Shown here piece after piece: positions 47,819-56,488 of a stretch of DNA of 64,000 nucleotides (position 1 is the first letter of the stretch; each line of letters begins with the position of its first letter). The notes under the pieces were generated by a model. The model was not told the DNA's origin, ran no database searches, and was given only the letters and a program-made list of their open reading frames with translations. Source of the stretch: Marinobacterium jannaschii DSM 6295 (GTDB lineage Bacteria; Pseudomonadota; Gammaproteobacteria; Pseudomonadales; Balneatricaceae); NCBI RefSeq assembly GCF_000620085.1, contig NZ_JHVJ01000004.1, forward strand, positions 1-64,000, given 5' to 3'. The position numbers and the translations under genes were made by a program.

Positions 47819-48014
47819 ATTCCTGCTCTGAGAGGTCATCTCCGGAGCTGAAGTCATTGGCATCAGCGGGAGTGTTGATCTGATACTCCTCGTTGGCCCA
47901 GGCGCCTAGATCGATCTGTTTGCAGCGTTCGCTGCAGAAGGGGCGGAATGGACTATTACTGTTCCATTCCATCTTTTTTCCGCATTGCGGACAATTCAGT
48001 TTAACTTTACTCAT
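47799..48014 (-). CDS. yacG: DNA gyrase inhibitor YacG
   Basis: YacG is a small zinc protein that binds GyrB and inhibits gyrase in E. coli. The 71-residue protein has a CPQC...CSERC zinc site (C-x2-C then C-x3-C) near the N-terminus, FRPFCSERCKQIDLGAWA and an acidic tail. I chose ATG 48014 rather than the in-frame start at 48029, because homologues begin MSKVKLNCPQC-like. Gene order coaE-yacG next to pilD is common in gammaproteobacteria. Confidence 0.92.
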   Translation of the reverse strand: MSKVKLNCPQCGKKMEWNSNSPFRPFCSERCKQIDLGAWANEEYQINTPADANDFSSGDDLSEQEFTPTTH

Positions 48015-48025
48015 TTCTGATCTTC

Positions 48026-48628
48026 TCAACGGCTTTCAGAAGCCAGTTGCAACAGCTTCAGGTGCAACTGGTTAACGCTTTGCCTAAGATGATACAGATC
48101 TCCGCTGTTATCTAAAACCGAATCGGCTTTTTCCAGTCTCTGTTTGCGCGCCATCTGTGCAGCAATAATCGCCCGGACCTGCTGTTCGCTGTTCTGATCT
48201 CTGGACGTTGTCCTGCTGACCTGGATCTCCTCAGGCACATCAACCACGATGATATGGTCTACCAATAAGTGCTGGTCAGTTTCCAGCAGCAAAGGAGAAG
48301 CGAGGACGGTGTATTCCGATGCAGAACTCTGTAGTTGGGAGATAATACGTTCACGGATCAGGGGATGCAGCAACTGCTCAAGCCACTCACGCTCAGCTGG
48401 TTCTGCGAAAACCCTGGCGCGCAGGGCGGCTCGGTTGAGTTCGCCGGACTCAAGCAGTACCTCATTACCAAAGTGAGCCGCGATAGAATCCAGTGCTGAT
48501 TCTCCGAGTTCGACCACTTCGCGCGCAACGATATCGGCATCGATAATATTGATGCCCAGGGATTCCAGCTGCTGAGATACCGCGCTTTTACCACTACCTA
48601 TACCGCCGGTCAGGCCTACGATAAACAT
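48026..48628 (-). CDS. coaE: dephospho-CoA kinase
   Basis: CoaE phosphorylates dephospho-CoA in the last step of coenzyme A synthesis. The 200-residue protein starts with VGLTGGIGSGKSAV, the P-loop (8-15). It has DADIVAREVVE (about 31-41), the LID region and ASPLLLETD (about 110-118). It lies between pilD and yacG on the same strand. Confidence 0.97.
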   Translation of the reverse strand: MFIVGLTGGIGSGKSAVSQQLESLGINIIDADIVAREVVELGESALDSIAAHFGNEVLLESGELNRAALRARVFAEPAEREWLEQLLHPLIRERIISQLQSSASEYTVLASPLLLETDQHLLVDHIIVVDVPEEIQVSRTTSRDQNSEQQVRAIIAAQMARKQRLEKADSVLDNSGDLYHLRQSVNQLHLKLLQLASESR

Positions 48629-48631
48629 CAG

Positions 48632-49486
48632 TTAGAGTCCTATATACCGGAAATAAGCCTGGGTAATATCCTGTCCCCAGATCATCGCGATCCAGCCGGC
48701 AATAGCCAGATAAGGGCCAAATGGGATGGGCTTCTGCTGGTCATGGCGCTGAAACAGGATCATCGCGATACCAATAGCGGCACCAACCACGGAAGAGAGC
48801 AGTATAATCAGTGGCAGTTGATCGATACCAGCCCAGGCACCCAGTGCCGCCAGTAACTTAAAATCGCCATAACCCATACCTTCCTTGCCGGTGACCAGCT
48901 TAAACAGCCAGAAGATACTCCACAGGCTTAGATAGCCAGCCACAGCGCCGAATACCGCCAGATGCAGCGTGGTGAAAAGACCATAACTGTTTGCCAGCAG
49001 CCCCAGCCAGAGCAGCGGCAGGGTAATCCGGTCAGGCAGCAGCTGGTGATCGATATCGATTGCCGTCAGACAGATCAGCGCCCAGGTCAGCAGTGTCAGC
49101 GTAATGCTAATCTCGTTAAGGCCATAAGTGTAAACAATAAAGCCAACTAGCAGGGCGCTAATCAGCTCAACGATAGGGTAGCGAATTGAAATGCTTGTTT
49201 TACAGCCATTGCAGCGTCCCTTCTGCATCAGATAGCTGAACAGCGGAATATTCTCGTACCAGCGGATACTGTGCTGGCAATGGGGGCAGCTGGAACCCGG
49301 TACGATCAGATTATAGGGTGTTTGCTGGCTGGCATCAGTGTCATCCAGCTGTGCCTGCCACTCCCGCTGCATCATCACCGGAATGCGGTGGATAACAACG
49401 TTAAGGAAACTGCCGATAAGCAGGGCGAAAATAGTACTTAGGCTGATAGCCAGCCAGAGATTGTTTAGGAGAAATTCGAAATACAT
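48632..49486 (-). CDS. pilD: type IV prepilin peptidase / N-methyltransferase
   Basis: PilD cuts the leader from prepilins and methylates the new N-terminus, in the inner membrane. The 284-residue protein has the cytoplasmic zinc loop with Cys67, Cys70, Cys92 and Cys95 (CPHC...CNGC). It also has the two active-site aspartate regions AIDIDHQLLPD and GMGYGDFKLLAALGAW. Several membrane helices follow. It serves the pilins and any type II secretion pseudopilins of the cell. Confidence 0.97.
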   Translation of the reverse strand: MYFEFLLNNLWLAISLSTIFALLIGSFLNVVIHRIPVMMQREWQAQLDDTDASQQTPYNLIVPGSSCPHCQHSIRWYENIPLFSYLMQKGRCNGCKTSISIRYPIVELISALLVGFIVYTYGLNEISITLTLLTWALICLTAIDIDHQLLPDRITLPLLWLGLLANSYGLFTTLHLAVFGAVAGYLSLWSIFWLFKLVTGKEGMGYGDFKLLAALGAWAGIDQLPLIILLSSVVGAAIGIAMILFQRHDQQKPIPFGPYLAIAGWIAMIWGQDITQAYFRYIGL

Positions 49487-49519
49487 ATATCAGTTCAGAG
49501 ACTTCTTAGAATATTTGGT

Positions 49520-50743
49520 CTAAACGGCCGAGCCAAGCTGGAATATTGGTAAGTACATTGCTATTACCAGTCCGCCAACCAAAACGCCTAGTACCACCAT
49601 AATTAAAGGTTCAAGCAGATCAGATAGGTTATCTACGGCATTGTCGACAGCTTCTTCATAAAAATCAGCTATTTTGGAGAGCATCATATCCAGAGAGCCG
49701 GCCTCTTCGCCTATGGCGATCATCTGGGTAGCCATATTGGGAAATACGCCAGTAATAACGGTTGCTGATTGTAGGGACTGACCGGTAGAAACGCCATTTT
49801 TTATCTGGAGAATGGCATTCCTATAAACAACATTTCCTGAAGCTCCAGCAGCTGAGTCTAGTGCATCGACTAATGGAACGCCTGCCGCAAAAGTGGTAGC
49901 AAGGGTTCTTGCAAAGCGCGCTATCGATGCTTGGTGTAATATGCTTCCAATTACAGGAACTTTTAACATAGTACGATCAACAGAATCGGCGAACTTCTGA
50001 GAGCGCTTTTTGGCTTTCGCAAACGCTAGTCCCGCTCCTATGGACGCAGCGAGTCCTATCAACCACCAGTCTTGGGCGAACTCAGATAGTTGCACAACTA
50101 GTCGTGTAAATGCGGGTAGGTCGGCTCCGAAACCTTTAAATATTGTCTCAAATTGAGGAACTACTTTGACCAGCAGTATTGCAGATACGAGGATGCCTAC
50201 TACCAATACTGCCGCTGGGTAGGTCATCGCTTTCTTGATTTTTGCTTTCAGGCTTTCCAGCTTTTCCTTATAGGTTGCAATTCTGTCCAGCATGGTTTCA
50301 AGGGCACCAGAATGCTCGCCAGCCTGAACCAGGTTGCAAAACAGCGCATCAAAGTAGTCCGGATATTTGCTTAAAGCCTGTGAAAAATCACTACCGCCAT
50401 TAACGTCATTGCGGATACCAAGAATCATTTCGCGTAGCTTATCCTTCTCTACGCCGTTGGCAACAATCTCCAGTCCTTGAAGCAGTGGCACGCCAGCCTT
50501 CATCATTGTCGACATCTGTCGGGTAAAAAAAGCGATATCAACCGGCTTAACAGCGGCCTTTTTCTTATCAAACAGGGTAAAGCTGCTTTCTCTGTGTACC
50601 TTCTTTGGAGTGATGCCTTGCTGTCGAAGTGCCGTTTTTGCCTTGGATATGCTGTCAGCACAAATGCGTCCCTTGCTATTATTACCGCTTTTATCCTTGC
50701 CTTCCCACAGAAATTGTAGTTGCTTTTTTTCTTTATTAGCCAC
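49520..50743 (-). CDS. pilC: type IV pilus inner-membrane platform protein
   Basis: PilC anchors the pilus motor ATPases and organises pilin addition. The 407-residue protein has two GspF-type repeats, the first with FFTRQMSTMMKAGVPLLQGLE (about 69-89) and the second with FARTLATTFAAGVPLVDALD (about 272-291). Three helices are visible, the last near the C-terminus. It starts 12 bp after the pilB stop. Base composition is more AT-rich than the dcw genes. Confidence 0.96.
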   Translation of the reverse strand: MANKEKKQLQFLWEGKDKSGNNSKGRICADSISKAKTALRQQGITPKKVHRESSFTLFDKKKAAVKPVDIAFFTRQMSTMMKAGVPLLQGLEIVANGVEKDKLREMILGIRNDVNGGSDFSQALSKYPDYFDALFCNLVQAGEHSGALETMLDRIATYKEKLESLKAKIKKAMTYPAAVLVVGILVSAILLVKVVPQFETIFKGFGADLPAFTRLVVQLSEFAQDWWLIGLAASIGAGLAFAKAKKRSQKFADSVDRTMLKVPVIGSILHQASIARFARTLATTFAAGVPLVDALDSAAGASGNVVYRNAILQIKNGVSTGQSLQSATVITGVFPNMATQMIAIGEEAGSLDMMLSKIADFYEEAVDNAVDNLSDLLEPLIMVVLGVLVGGLVIAMYLPIFQLGSAV

Positions 50744-50754
50744 AACGGTTTCCT

Positions 50755-52473
50755 TCAGGTTTTAATAACCCTGTTGATCTCTTCCAGACTGGTAATACCC
50801 TGAGCTACCTTGGCACGGGCGGAGTCACTCAGGGTTTTGAATCCCTCCTCCTGAGCGACTCGGAGTATATCCAGAGAGCTGCCATTACCCATAATGATCT
50901 CTGACAGGGCTTTAGTGATCTTCATCATCTCGTAGATGCCGACCCGTCCCTTATAGCCGCGATTGCATTTACTGCAACCGATACTATTGGCTTCAAAAAG
51001 CTGTAGATCTTTTACCTCATCCTGATTGAATCCCACCTCCAGTAGACTTTCCTTGGGGATGCTAGCTGCTACTTTGCAGCTATTGCAGAGGCGTCGGGCG
51101 AGGCGTTGGGCGATAATCAGTGAGACTGAGGATGCAATATTAAAAGCAGGTACCCCCATATTGCGCAAACGGGTCAGGGTTTCGGCGGCACTGTTGGTAT
51201 GCAGCGTCGATAGCACCATATGACCGGTCTGGGCGGCTTTTATGGCGATCTCGGCCGTTTCCAGATCTCGGATCTCACCCACCATCACAATATCCGGGTC
51301 TTGGCGTAGGAAGGAGCGTAGGGCTTCGGCAAAGTTCAGGCCGACCTTAGGGTTTACATGTACCTGGTTGATACCGTCCAGATTGATCTCTACCGGGTCT
51401 TCGGCGGTGGAGATATTGCGCTCTTCGGTATTAAGGATATTCAGCCCGGTATAGAGGCTGACGGTTTTACCGCTACCGGTCGGGCCAGTAACCAGAATCA
51501 TCCCCTGCGGTTTATGCAGGATATCCATATAGAGATCATGCTGTTCCTTATCGAAGCCTAGCGCTTCGATGCCCATTTTTGCACTGGATGGGTCAAGGAT
51601 ACGCAGTACGATCTTTTCCCCCCAAAGGGTAGGTAGAGTGTTGACACGGAAGTCGATTGCCCGGGTCTTGGATATCTTCATCTTGATACGGCCATCTTGA
51701 GGAACGCGGCGTTCTGATATATCCATTTGAGACATGACTTTTAAGCGTGCAGCTAGTCGGCCGGAAAGGTTAACCGGTGGTTTGGCGACTTCTTGCAGTA
51801 TGCCGTCGATGCGGGAACGAATACGGTAGCTTTTCTCATAGGGCTCAAAATGGATATCCGACGCGCCGACCTTGATAGCATCCAGTAGCACTTTATTTAC
51901 AAAGCGAACAATAGGGGCGTCATTAGCAGAATCAGACTCTTCATCTTCCTCCTTGCTGCCCCCCTGCAGGCTATCATCGATCTCCAGGTTATCAAGATCG
52001 GTATCTTCCAAGTCATCCAGTGCGCCTCCTTCCTGGGCTTCAAGGTACTGATCGATAATGCGATGCAGCTTGTCTTCCTCAACGATCACTGCTTCAGTGG
52101 TAATCCCGGACTGGAACTTAAATTCATCTAAGGCCTGGATATGGCTTGGGTCCGAAATAGCAACAAAGAGGCGGTTCTCACGCTTAATCAAAGGCAGGGC
52201 GCGATGCTTAAGAATCAGCTTCTCATCGATTAGTCCACGGCTGAGGGAATCCAGATTAATAGCATCCAGATCAAGTAGTGGTATGCCAAATTCATCAGCG
52301 GCTGCGGCCGCCGCACGGGCGGCACTGACAAGGCGCTGTTCAATGATATAGCTGATAAAGGTTTGCTGATTTTGTCGAGCGCTTTGCGCGGCCTCTGCGG
52401 CGACCTCTGTAGAGAATATTCCTTCATTAACCAGCCTCTTGGCCAGCCCACTCAGCGGTTGGAATGACTGCAC
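50755..52473 (-). CDS. pilB: type IV pilus extension ATPase
   Basis: PilB is the hexameric ATPase that drives pilus extension. The 572-residue protein has an N-terminal MshEN-type domain, Walker A GPTGSGKT, Asp and His boxes, Walker B-like PDIVMVGEIRD and the zinc tetracysteine CNSCK...CSKC. I chose GTG 52473, with GGGAG just upstream, because it matches the start of PilB homologues (LSGLAKRLV). A longer frame runs through the pilA promoter region and is unlikely. Confidence 0.95.
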   Translation of the reverse strand: MQSFQPLSGLAKRLVNEGIFSTEVAAEAAQSARQNQQTFISYIIEQRLVSAARAAAAAADEFGIPLLDLDAINLDSLSRGLIDEKLILKHRALPLIKRENRLFVAISDPSHIQALDEFKFQSGITTEAVIVEEDKLHRIIDQYLEAQEGGALDDLEDTDLDNLEIDDSLQGGSKEEDEESDSANDAPIVRFVNKVLLDAIKVGASDIHFEPYEKSYRIRSRIDGILQEVAKPPVNLSGRLAARLKVMSQMDISERRVPQDGRIKMKISKTRAIDFRVNTLPTLWGEKIVLRILDPSSAKMGIEALGFDKEQHDLYMDILHKPQGMILVTGPTGSGKTVSLYTGLNILNTEERNISTAEDPVEINLDGINQVHVNPKVGLNFAEALRSFLRQDPDIVMVGEIRDLETAEIAIKAAQTGHMVLSTLHTNSAAETLTRLRNMGVPAFNIASSVSLIIAQRLARRLCNSCKVAASIPKESLLEVGFNQDEVKDLQLFEANSIGCSKCNRGYKGRVGIYEMMKITKALSEIIMGNGSSLDILRVAQEEGFKTLSDSARAKVAQGITSLEEINRVIKT

Positions 52474-52649
52474 TTCTGCTCCCTGTATGATCTGTCTGAT
52501 GATTTGGGTCAAAGTTAAAATAGCATTTGTACAATTGTTTGAAAATGCGGTTATACTGCTAGGCGGTTGGTATCGCGACTGGGGACCAGTAGGACACTGG
52601 AGTGATGGCAACTTCAAATACTTAGGGATCTTTTGCTGGAGAACTATCA

Positions 52650-53072
52650 ATGAAAACCGTAGAAAAAAATCAAAAGGGTTTTACCCTGATTGAATTGATG
52701 ATTGTGGTAGCGATCATCGGTATTCTGGCAGCAATTGCGCTGCCTGCATATCAAGGCTATATCGCACGGGCAAATGGCTCTCAGGCTGTATCTGCGCTGT
52801 CTCAATCTAAAGCACTGGTTTCTGAAAACTGGTCTTTAGGTAACGGCGCGTGTACTAATGTAGATACCGGAGCCGGTGGTGACAATAATGGTTGTACAGT
52901 ACCTGAGGGCGGTGGCGCAGTGCTTGTTAGCGCAAGCTTCGGCGACGGAAGTGCCGCAACAACTGCTACATTGACTGCTACATTCCCTAATGGTTCGGGT
53001 ACTATCGCGTGGGCTTGTACCGTTAGTAATGCTCTGGCAGCTAATCAAAACTGTACAGCAGCAGCAGAGTAA
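52650..53072 (+). CDS. pilA: type IV pilin, major subunit type
   Basis: The pilus subunit. The 140-residue prepilin has a 10-residue leader ending in Gly10, cut before FTLIEL; Glu15 (mature Glu5) is the conserved acidic residue. The hydrophobic helix ([19 protein letters not shown]) forms the fibre core. The globular domain has four cysteines (68, 82, 123, 135), enough for two disulfides; the last two match the usual C-terminal D-loop. It is divergent from pilBCD. GGAG precedes the ATG. Confidence 0.95.
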   Translation: MKTVEKNQKGFTLIELMIVVAIIGILAAIALPAYQGYIARANGSQAVSALSQSKALVSENWSLGNGACTNVDTGAGGDNNGCTVPEGGGAVLVSASFGDGSAATTATLTATFPNGSGTIAWACTVSNALAANQNCTAAAE

Positions 53073-53136
53073 TTGTCAGTGACGCTGTTACATATATAGT
53101 ACGTTACAGATAACTTAGAACAGCGTTATTTCATTG

Positions 53137-53176
53137 AAACCGGATATGGGAATTGATTCCTATTTCCGGTTTTTTG
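53137..53176 (+). terminator. terminator after pilA
   Basis: AAACCGGA..TATGGGAA and TTCCTAT..TTCCGGTTTTTT form a long hairpin followed by Ts. Confidence 0.88.
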
Positions 53177-53286
53177 TGGTTGATAGATCTTCGAAAGAGT
53201 CAGCTATAAGCATAATCTCGCTACAGTGGTAATCATTTGGTGATCGGTTATCATGAAGCTTCTTATGAATGGAAGTACGCTAATTT

Positions 53287-53640
53287 ATGAAACGCACACT
53301 TATTATCCTTCTGGTTGCTGCCTGCGTTGGCATAACGATTTACCTTAATAAAAGTAGTGACCAACTTAGCTTGTCGACAAAAAGTGAAGTTGAAAAATCG
53401 GTGCTTGGATTACCTACTTTTCCTGCCCGCCCAGTCTGGTGGCAAAACGATTCTGTACTTGCTGTTGGCGTAGTAAAAAAGTCCGATAACCACGACCAAG
53501 ATGCAGTCACTGTTTGTAAGATTGCTAAAGAGCATGGTGTAACTGATCTGTTGGTAGAGATCTACGATATCGTGGAGATCCAGCAGAACGATAACTGGAC
53601 CCGGATTGGTAGCGCTAATTGCGCAGCGATGGCCCAATAG
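53287..53640 (+). CDS. small protein with signal anchor, unknown function
   Basis: I do not recognise this 117-residue protein. It has a hydrophobic N-terminal segment (residues 4-19, LIILLVAACVGITIYL) that is a signal anchor or uncleaved signal. A periplasmic-side domain follows with FPARPVWWQND and two or more cysteines (Cys77 and Cys112) that could pair. It is flanked by terminators on both sides, so it is its own transcription unit. The SD is weak. It lies between pilA and nadC but there is no evidence that it acts in piliation. Confidence 0.65.
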   Translation: MKRTLIILLVAACVGITIYLNKSSDQLSLSTKSEVEKSVLGLPTFPARPVWWQNDSVLAVGVVKKSDNHDQDAVTVCKIAKEHGVTDLLVEIYDIVEIQQNDNWTRIGSANCAAMAQ

Positions 53641-53660
53641 ATTGGGTCTCAGGCAGTTCA

Positions 53661-53700
53661 GATACTAAAAAGGCGCTTCGATAAGCGCCTTTTTAGTATC
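53661..53700. terminator. perfect 18-bp bidirectional terminator
   Basis: GATACTAAAAAGGCGCTT-CGAT-AAGCGCCTTTTTAGTATC is a perfect 18-bp inverted repeat. Its A and T tracts serve the small ORF on the plus strand and nadC on the minus strand. Confidence 0.92.
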
Positions 53701-53720
53701 TGTAGGTCAGGTAATACCAA

Positions 53721-54566
53721 TCAACTCTCAATCAATCGCATAGAAAGATCCACGGCCTGCACATGCTTGGTCAGGGCGCCAATCGAGATGTAATCCACAC
53801 CTGTTTCGGCGATGCTTAGCAGTGTTTCGTCTGTCACGCCGCCGGAGGCTTCCAGTTTGGCTTTACCGGCTACTTCTTCGACGGCGTGGCGCATGTCGGC
53901 CAGGCTGAAGTTATCCAGCATAATGATGTCGGCACCGGCATTCAGGGCGGCACGCATCTCTTCCAGGCTTTCTACTTCGATCTCTACCGGTTTGCCGGGT
54001 TCGTTGGCTTTAGCGGTGCTGACAGCCTGTTCGATACCGCCACAGGCCATGATGTGGTTTTCTTTGATCAGGAAGGCGTCGTAGAGGCCGATACGGTGGT
54101 TGAAGCAGCCGCCGCAGGTCACGGCATATTTCTGGGCGTTACGCAGGTTAGGCAAGGTCTTGCGGGTGTCGAGTAGCTTAACATTGGTGCTGGCGACCAT
54201 CGCGGCATAGCGGGCGCTTTCAGTGGCTGTGCCGGAGAGGGTCTGCAGGAAGTTCAGGGCGGCGCGCTCAGCGGTGAGTAGGCTGCGGGCGGCACCTTTG
54301 GCTATAAACAGTACCTGATCTCGCTCGACTGTGTCGCCATCGGCAACCTGCCACTCTACGATCATCTCCGGATCTACCTGCTTGAAGACTTCGTTGACCC
54401 AGTCGACACCACAAATCACTGCTTGCTGGCGACTGATAACACGGGCTACGGCCTGGTTCTCAGCCGGGATCAGCTGGGCAGTGATATCGCCGTCTCCGAT
54501 ATCCTCTTCGAGTGAGTTGCGTACGGTGGTGGCAATATTATGTTTCAGATCGTATTGGGTCAGCAT
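53721..54566 (-). CDS. nadC: quinolinate phosphoribosyltransferase
   Basis: NadC turns quinolinate and PRPP into nicotinate mononucleotide in NAD synthesis. The 281-residue protein has [14 protein letters not shown] (about 20-33), [15 protein letters not shown] (about 105-119), [17 protein letters not shown] (about 132-148) and the C-terminal [28 protein letters not shown]. It is divergent from ampD, the usual pair in gammaproteobacteria. Confidence 0.97.
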   Translation of the reverse strand: MLTQYDLKHNIATTVRNSLEEDIGDGDITAQLIPAENQAVARVISRQQAVICGVDWVNEVFKQVDPEMIVEWQVADGDTVERDQVLFIAKGAARSLLTAERAALNFLQTLSGTATESARYAAMVASTNVKLLDTRKTLPNLRNAQKYAVTCGGCFNHRIGLYDAFLIKENHIMACGGIEQAVSTAKANEPGKPVEIEVESLEEMRAALNAGADIIMLDNFSLADMRHAVEEVAGKAKLEASGGVTDETLLSIAETGVDYISIGALTKHVQAVDLSMRLIES

Positions 54567-54736
54567 GGTATCAGGTTGTCCGTCCGGGTCTGCAGGGTTG
54601 CTATGCGTTTATGCCGGGTGCTCCATAAAACGGTGTTGGGAGCCTGTAGCGGCGCACTGCCAAAGCTAATTCGATGATAAGATGGCGCTTATTCTAGCGA
54701 AATTGCCTATGGGCTGATAGAGATGAAGTCAGAGAG

Positions 54737-55291
54737 ATGAGCACTAAGTTTCAGGTTGTAGATGGCTGGGTTCGGGGAGCTCGTTGTTGTGAGTCTCCTA
54801 ACTTTAACCAGCGGCCGCTGCAGGGCGATATCAGTTTGCTGGTGATCCATAATATCAGCCTTCCGCCGGGGCAGTTTGCCGGCGACGATGTCGAACGTTT
54901 CTTCTGCAACCAGCTCGATTTTGACAGCCATCCGTTCTATCAGGAAATTCGAGGTGTTGAGGTGTCGGCACATCTGTTTATCCGCCGTGATGGCGAACTG
55001 GTTCAGTTTGTCTCGCTGGACAACAGGGCCTGGCACGCCGGGATGTCAGAGTTTGAGGGCCGTGATCAGTGCAATGATTTCTCGATTGGGATCGAGCTGG
55101 AAGGAACTGACAGTCAGTCCTATACAGATCAGCAGTATCAGGTGTTGTCAGTGCTAACCCAGGCAATACAGCATGCATATCCGGAAATCTCGGCTGAGCG
55201 TATCACAGGCCATTCGGATATCGCTCCGGGACGAAAGACTGATCCGGGCGAGGCGTTTGACTGGTTACGCTACCGTTCATCACTGAAGTAG
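54737..55291 (+). CDS. ampD: 1,6-anhydro-N-acetylmuramyl-L-alanine amidase AmpD
   Basis: AmpD cleaves the peptide from anhydro-muropeptides during cell-wall recycling and so limits AmpC induction. The 184-residue amidase-2 protein has zinc ligands His38 (LVIHNISLP), His159 and Asp169 (TGHSDIAPGRKTDPG), and Glu120 in IGIELEG. It has no signal peptide, as expected for the cytoplasmic enzyme. It lies divergent from nadC. Confidence 0.96.
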   Translation: MSTKFQVVDGWVRGARCCESPNFNQRPLQGDISLLVIHNISLPPGQFAGDDVERFFCNQLDFDSHPFYQEIRGVEVSAHLFIRRDGELVQFVSLDNRAWHAGMSEFEGRDQCNDFSIGIELEGTDSQSYTDQQYQVLSVLTQAIQHAYPEISAERITGHSDIAPGRKTDPGEAFDWLRYRSSLK

Positions 55292-55375
55292 ATGTCACGG
55301 TGTCGGGCGGCTATAAGCAATAATTGTTTTCATTTATAATTTCCTTCCCCTTTTTTGTCTGTGTGAGCTGAACCG

Positions 55376-56419
55376 ATGTCGCTACTGCTGGAAGTTGAAG
55401 GTCTGAGCTGTGCCTATCAGGACCATATCATTACCCGTGATATCAGTTTTTCAGTAGCGCCGGGACAGATCGCCTGTTTGCTGGGCCCCAGTGGCTGTGG
55501 TAAGACCACGGTGTTGCGGGCGATTGCCGGCTTTGCGCCGGTACGCCAGGGGACTATTGCGCTGGGCGGGCAGATTATCTCCTCTGAGGCAGCGACACTG
55601 GCGCCGGAGAAGCGCCAGATGGGCATGGTCTTTCAGGACTATGCGCTGTTTCCCCATCTGAGTGTGGCGGACAATATAGCGTTTGGCCTGAATGGAGTCA
55701 GTGCAGCCGAGAAACGCAGTCGGGCAGCCGAGATGCTGAAGCTGGTGCGCTTACCTGATCTGTCAGACCGATATCCCCATGAGCTATCCGGCGGCCAGCA
55801 GCAACGTGTGGCGCTGGCACGGGCGCTGGCACCGAAACCGAAGTTATTGTTGATGGATGAGCCGTTCTCGAACCTGGATACCGACCTGCGCCAGCAGTTG
55901 TCGCTGGAGGTGCGGGATATCCTGAAGCAGCAGAAGATCGCCGCAATTGTGGTTACCCATGACCAGCAGGAAGCTTTCACCATCGGGGATCAGGTCGGTA
56001 TTCTCGCCGAAGGTACCCTACAGCAATGGGCACCGCCTCAGGTGCTTTACAACACGCCGATCAATGCGATGGTGGCAGGTTTTGTTGGTAAGGGCGAGTT
56101 ATTCCGCGGCCAGTGCCTGACGGAAACCCGGGTTGAAACCGAACTGGGTGTACTGGAATTCGCCGAGCCTTTCTGCCTGCCGGTTGGTAAACAGGTTGAT
56201 CTGTTTATCCGTCCCGGCGATCTGCGTCCTGTGACGGGTGGAGCTGGGGCGGTGGTGCAGTGCAGTGAGTTCCTCGGAGAATCAATTCGTTACTGGCTGC
56301 GCCTGGATAATGGTCGTAAGGTTGAGTCGCTCTGCTTCGAGTCCTCGGCCCTGAGTGATGGCGAGCAGGTCGGCGTGCGGGTCGCGGTACATCGGCCAAT
56401 CGTCTTTGAAGTAGAATGA
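55376..56419 (+). CDS. fbpC: ABC transporter ATP-binding protein, ferric-iron (FbpC) type
   Basis: This ATPase powers an importer, most likely that encoded by fbpA-fbpB nearby. The 347-residue protein has Walker A GPSGCGKTT (37-45), the signature LSGGQQQRVALARAL (about 138-152), Walker B LLLMDEP and the switch His in VTHDQQEAF. A C-terminal TOBE-type domain (LFIRPGDLRPV) follows. It is on the plus strand and converges with fbpB, so it is transcribed separately from its presumed partners. Confidence 0.9.
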   Translation: MSLLLEVEGLSCAYQDHIITRDISFSVAPGQIACLLGPSGCGKTTVLRAIAGFAPVRQGTIALGGQIISSEAATLAPEKRQMGMVFQDYALFPHLSVADNIAFGLNGVSAAEKRSRAAEMLKLVRLPDLSDRYPHELSGGQQQRVALARALAPKPKLLLMDEPFSNLDTDLRQQLSLEVRDILKQQKIAAIVVTHDQQEAFTIGDQVGILAEGTLQQWAPPQVLYNTPINAMVAGFVGKGELFRGQCLTETRVETELGVLEFAEPFCLPVGKQVDLFIRPGDLRPVTGGAGAVVQCSEFLGESIRYWLRLDNGRKVESLCFESSALSDGEQVGVRVAVHRPIVFEVE

Positions 56420-56439
56420 TCCAGTTTTGCGTTGATTAA

Positions 56440-56467
56440 GAAAGCCGGTATTGCCGGCTTTTTTTGT
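56440..56467. terminator. terminator between fbpC and fbpB
   Basis: AAAGCCGG-TATT-GCCGGCTTTTTTT between convergent genes. Confidence 0.9.
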
Positions 56468-56488
56468 CTCTTTGGAAAGTGCTGCCGA

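Noticed and set aside
52500-52650. Sigma-54 promoter expected at pilA
   Set aside because: No GG-N10-GC pair with good flanks was found. A TTATACT-like -10 exists but without a clear -35, so I did not list a promoter.
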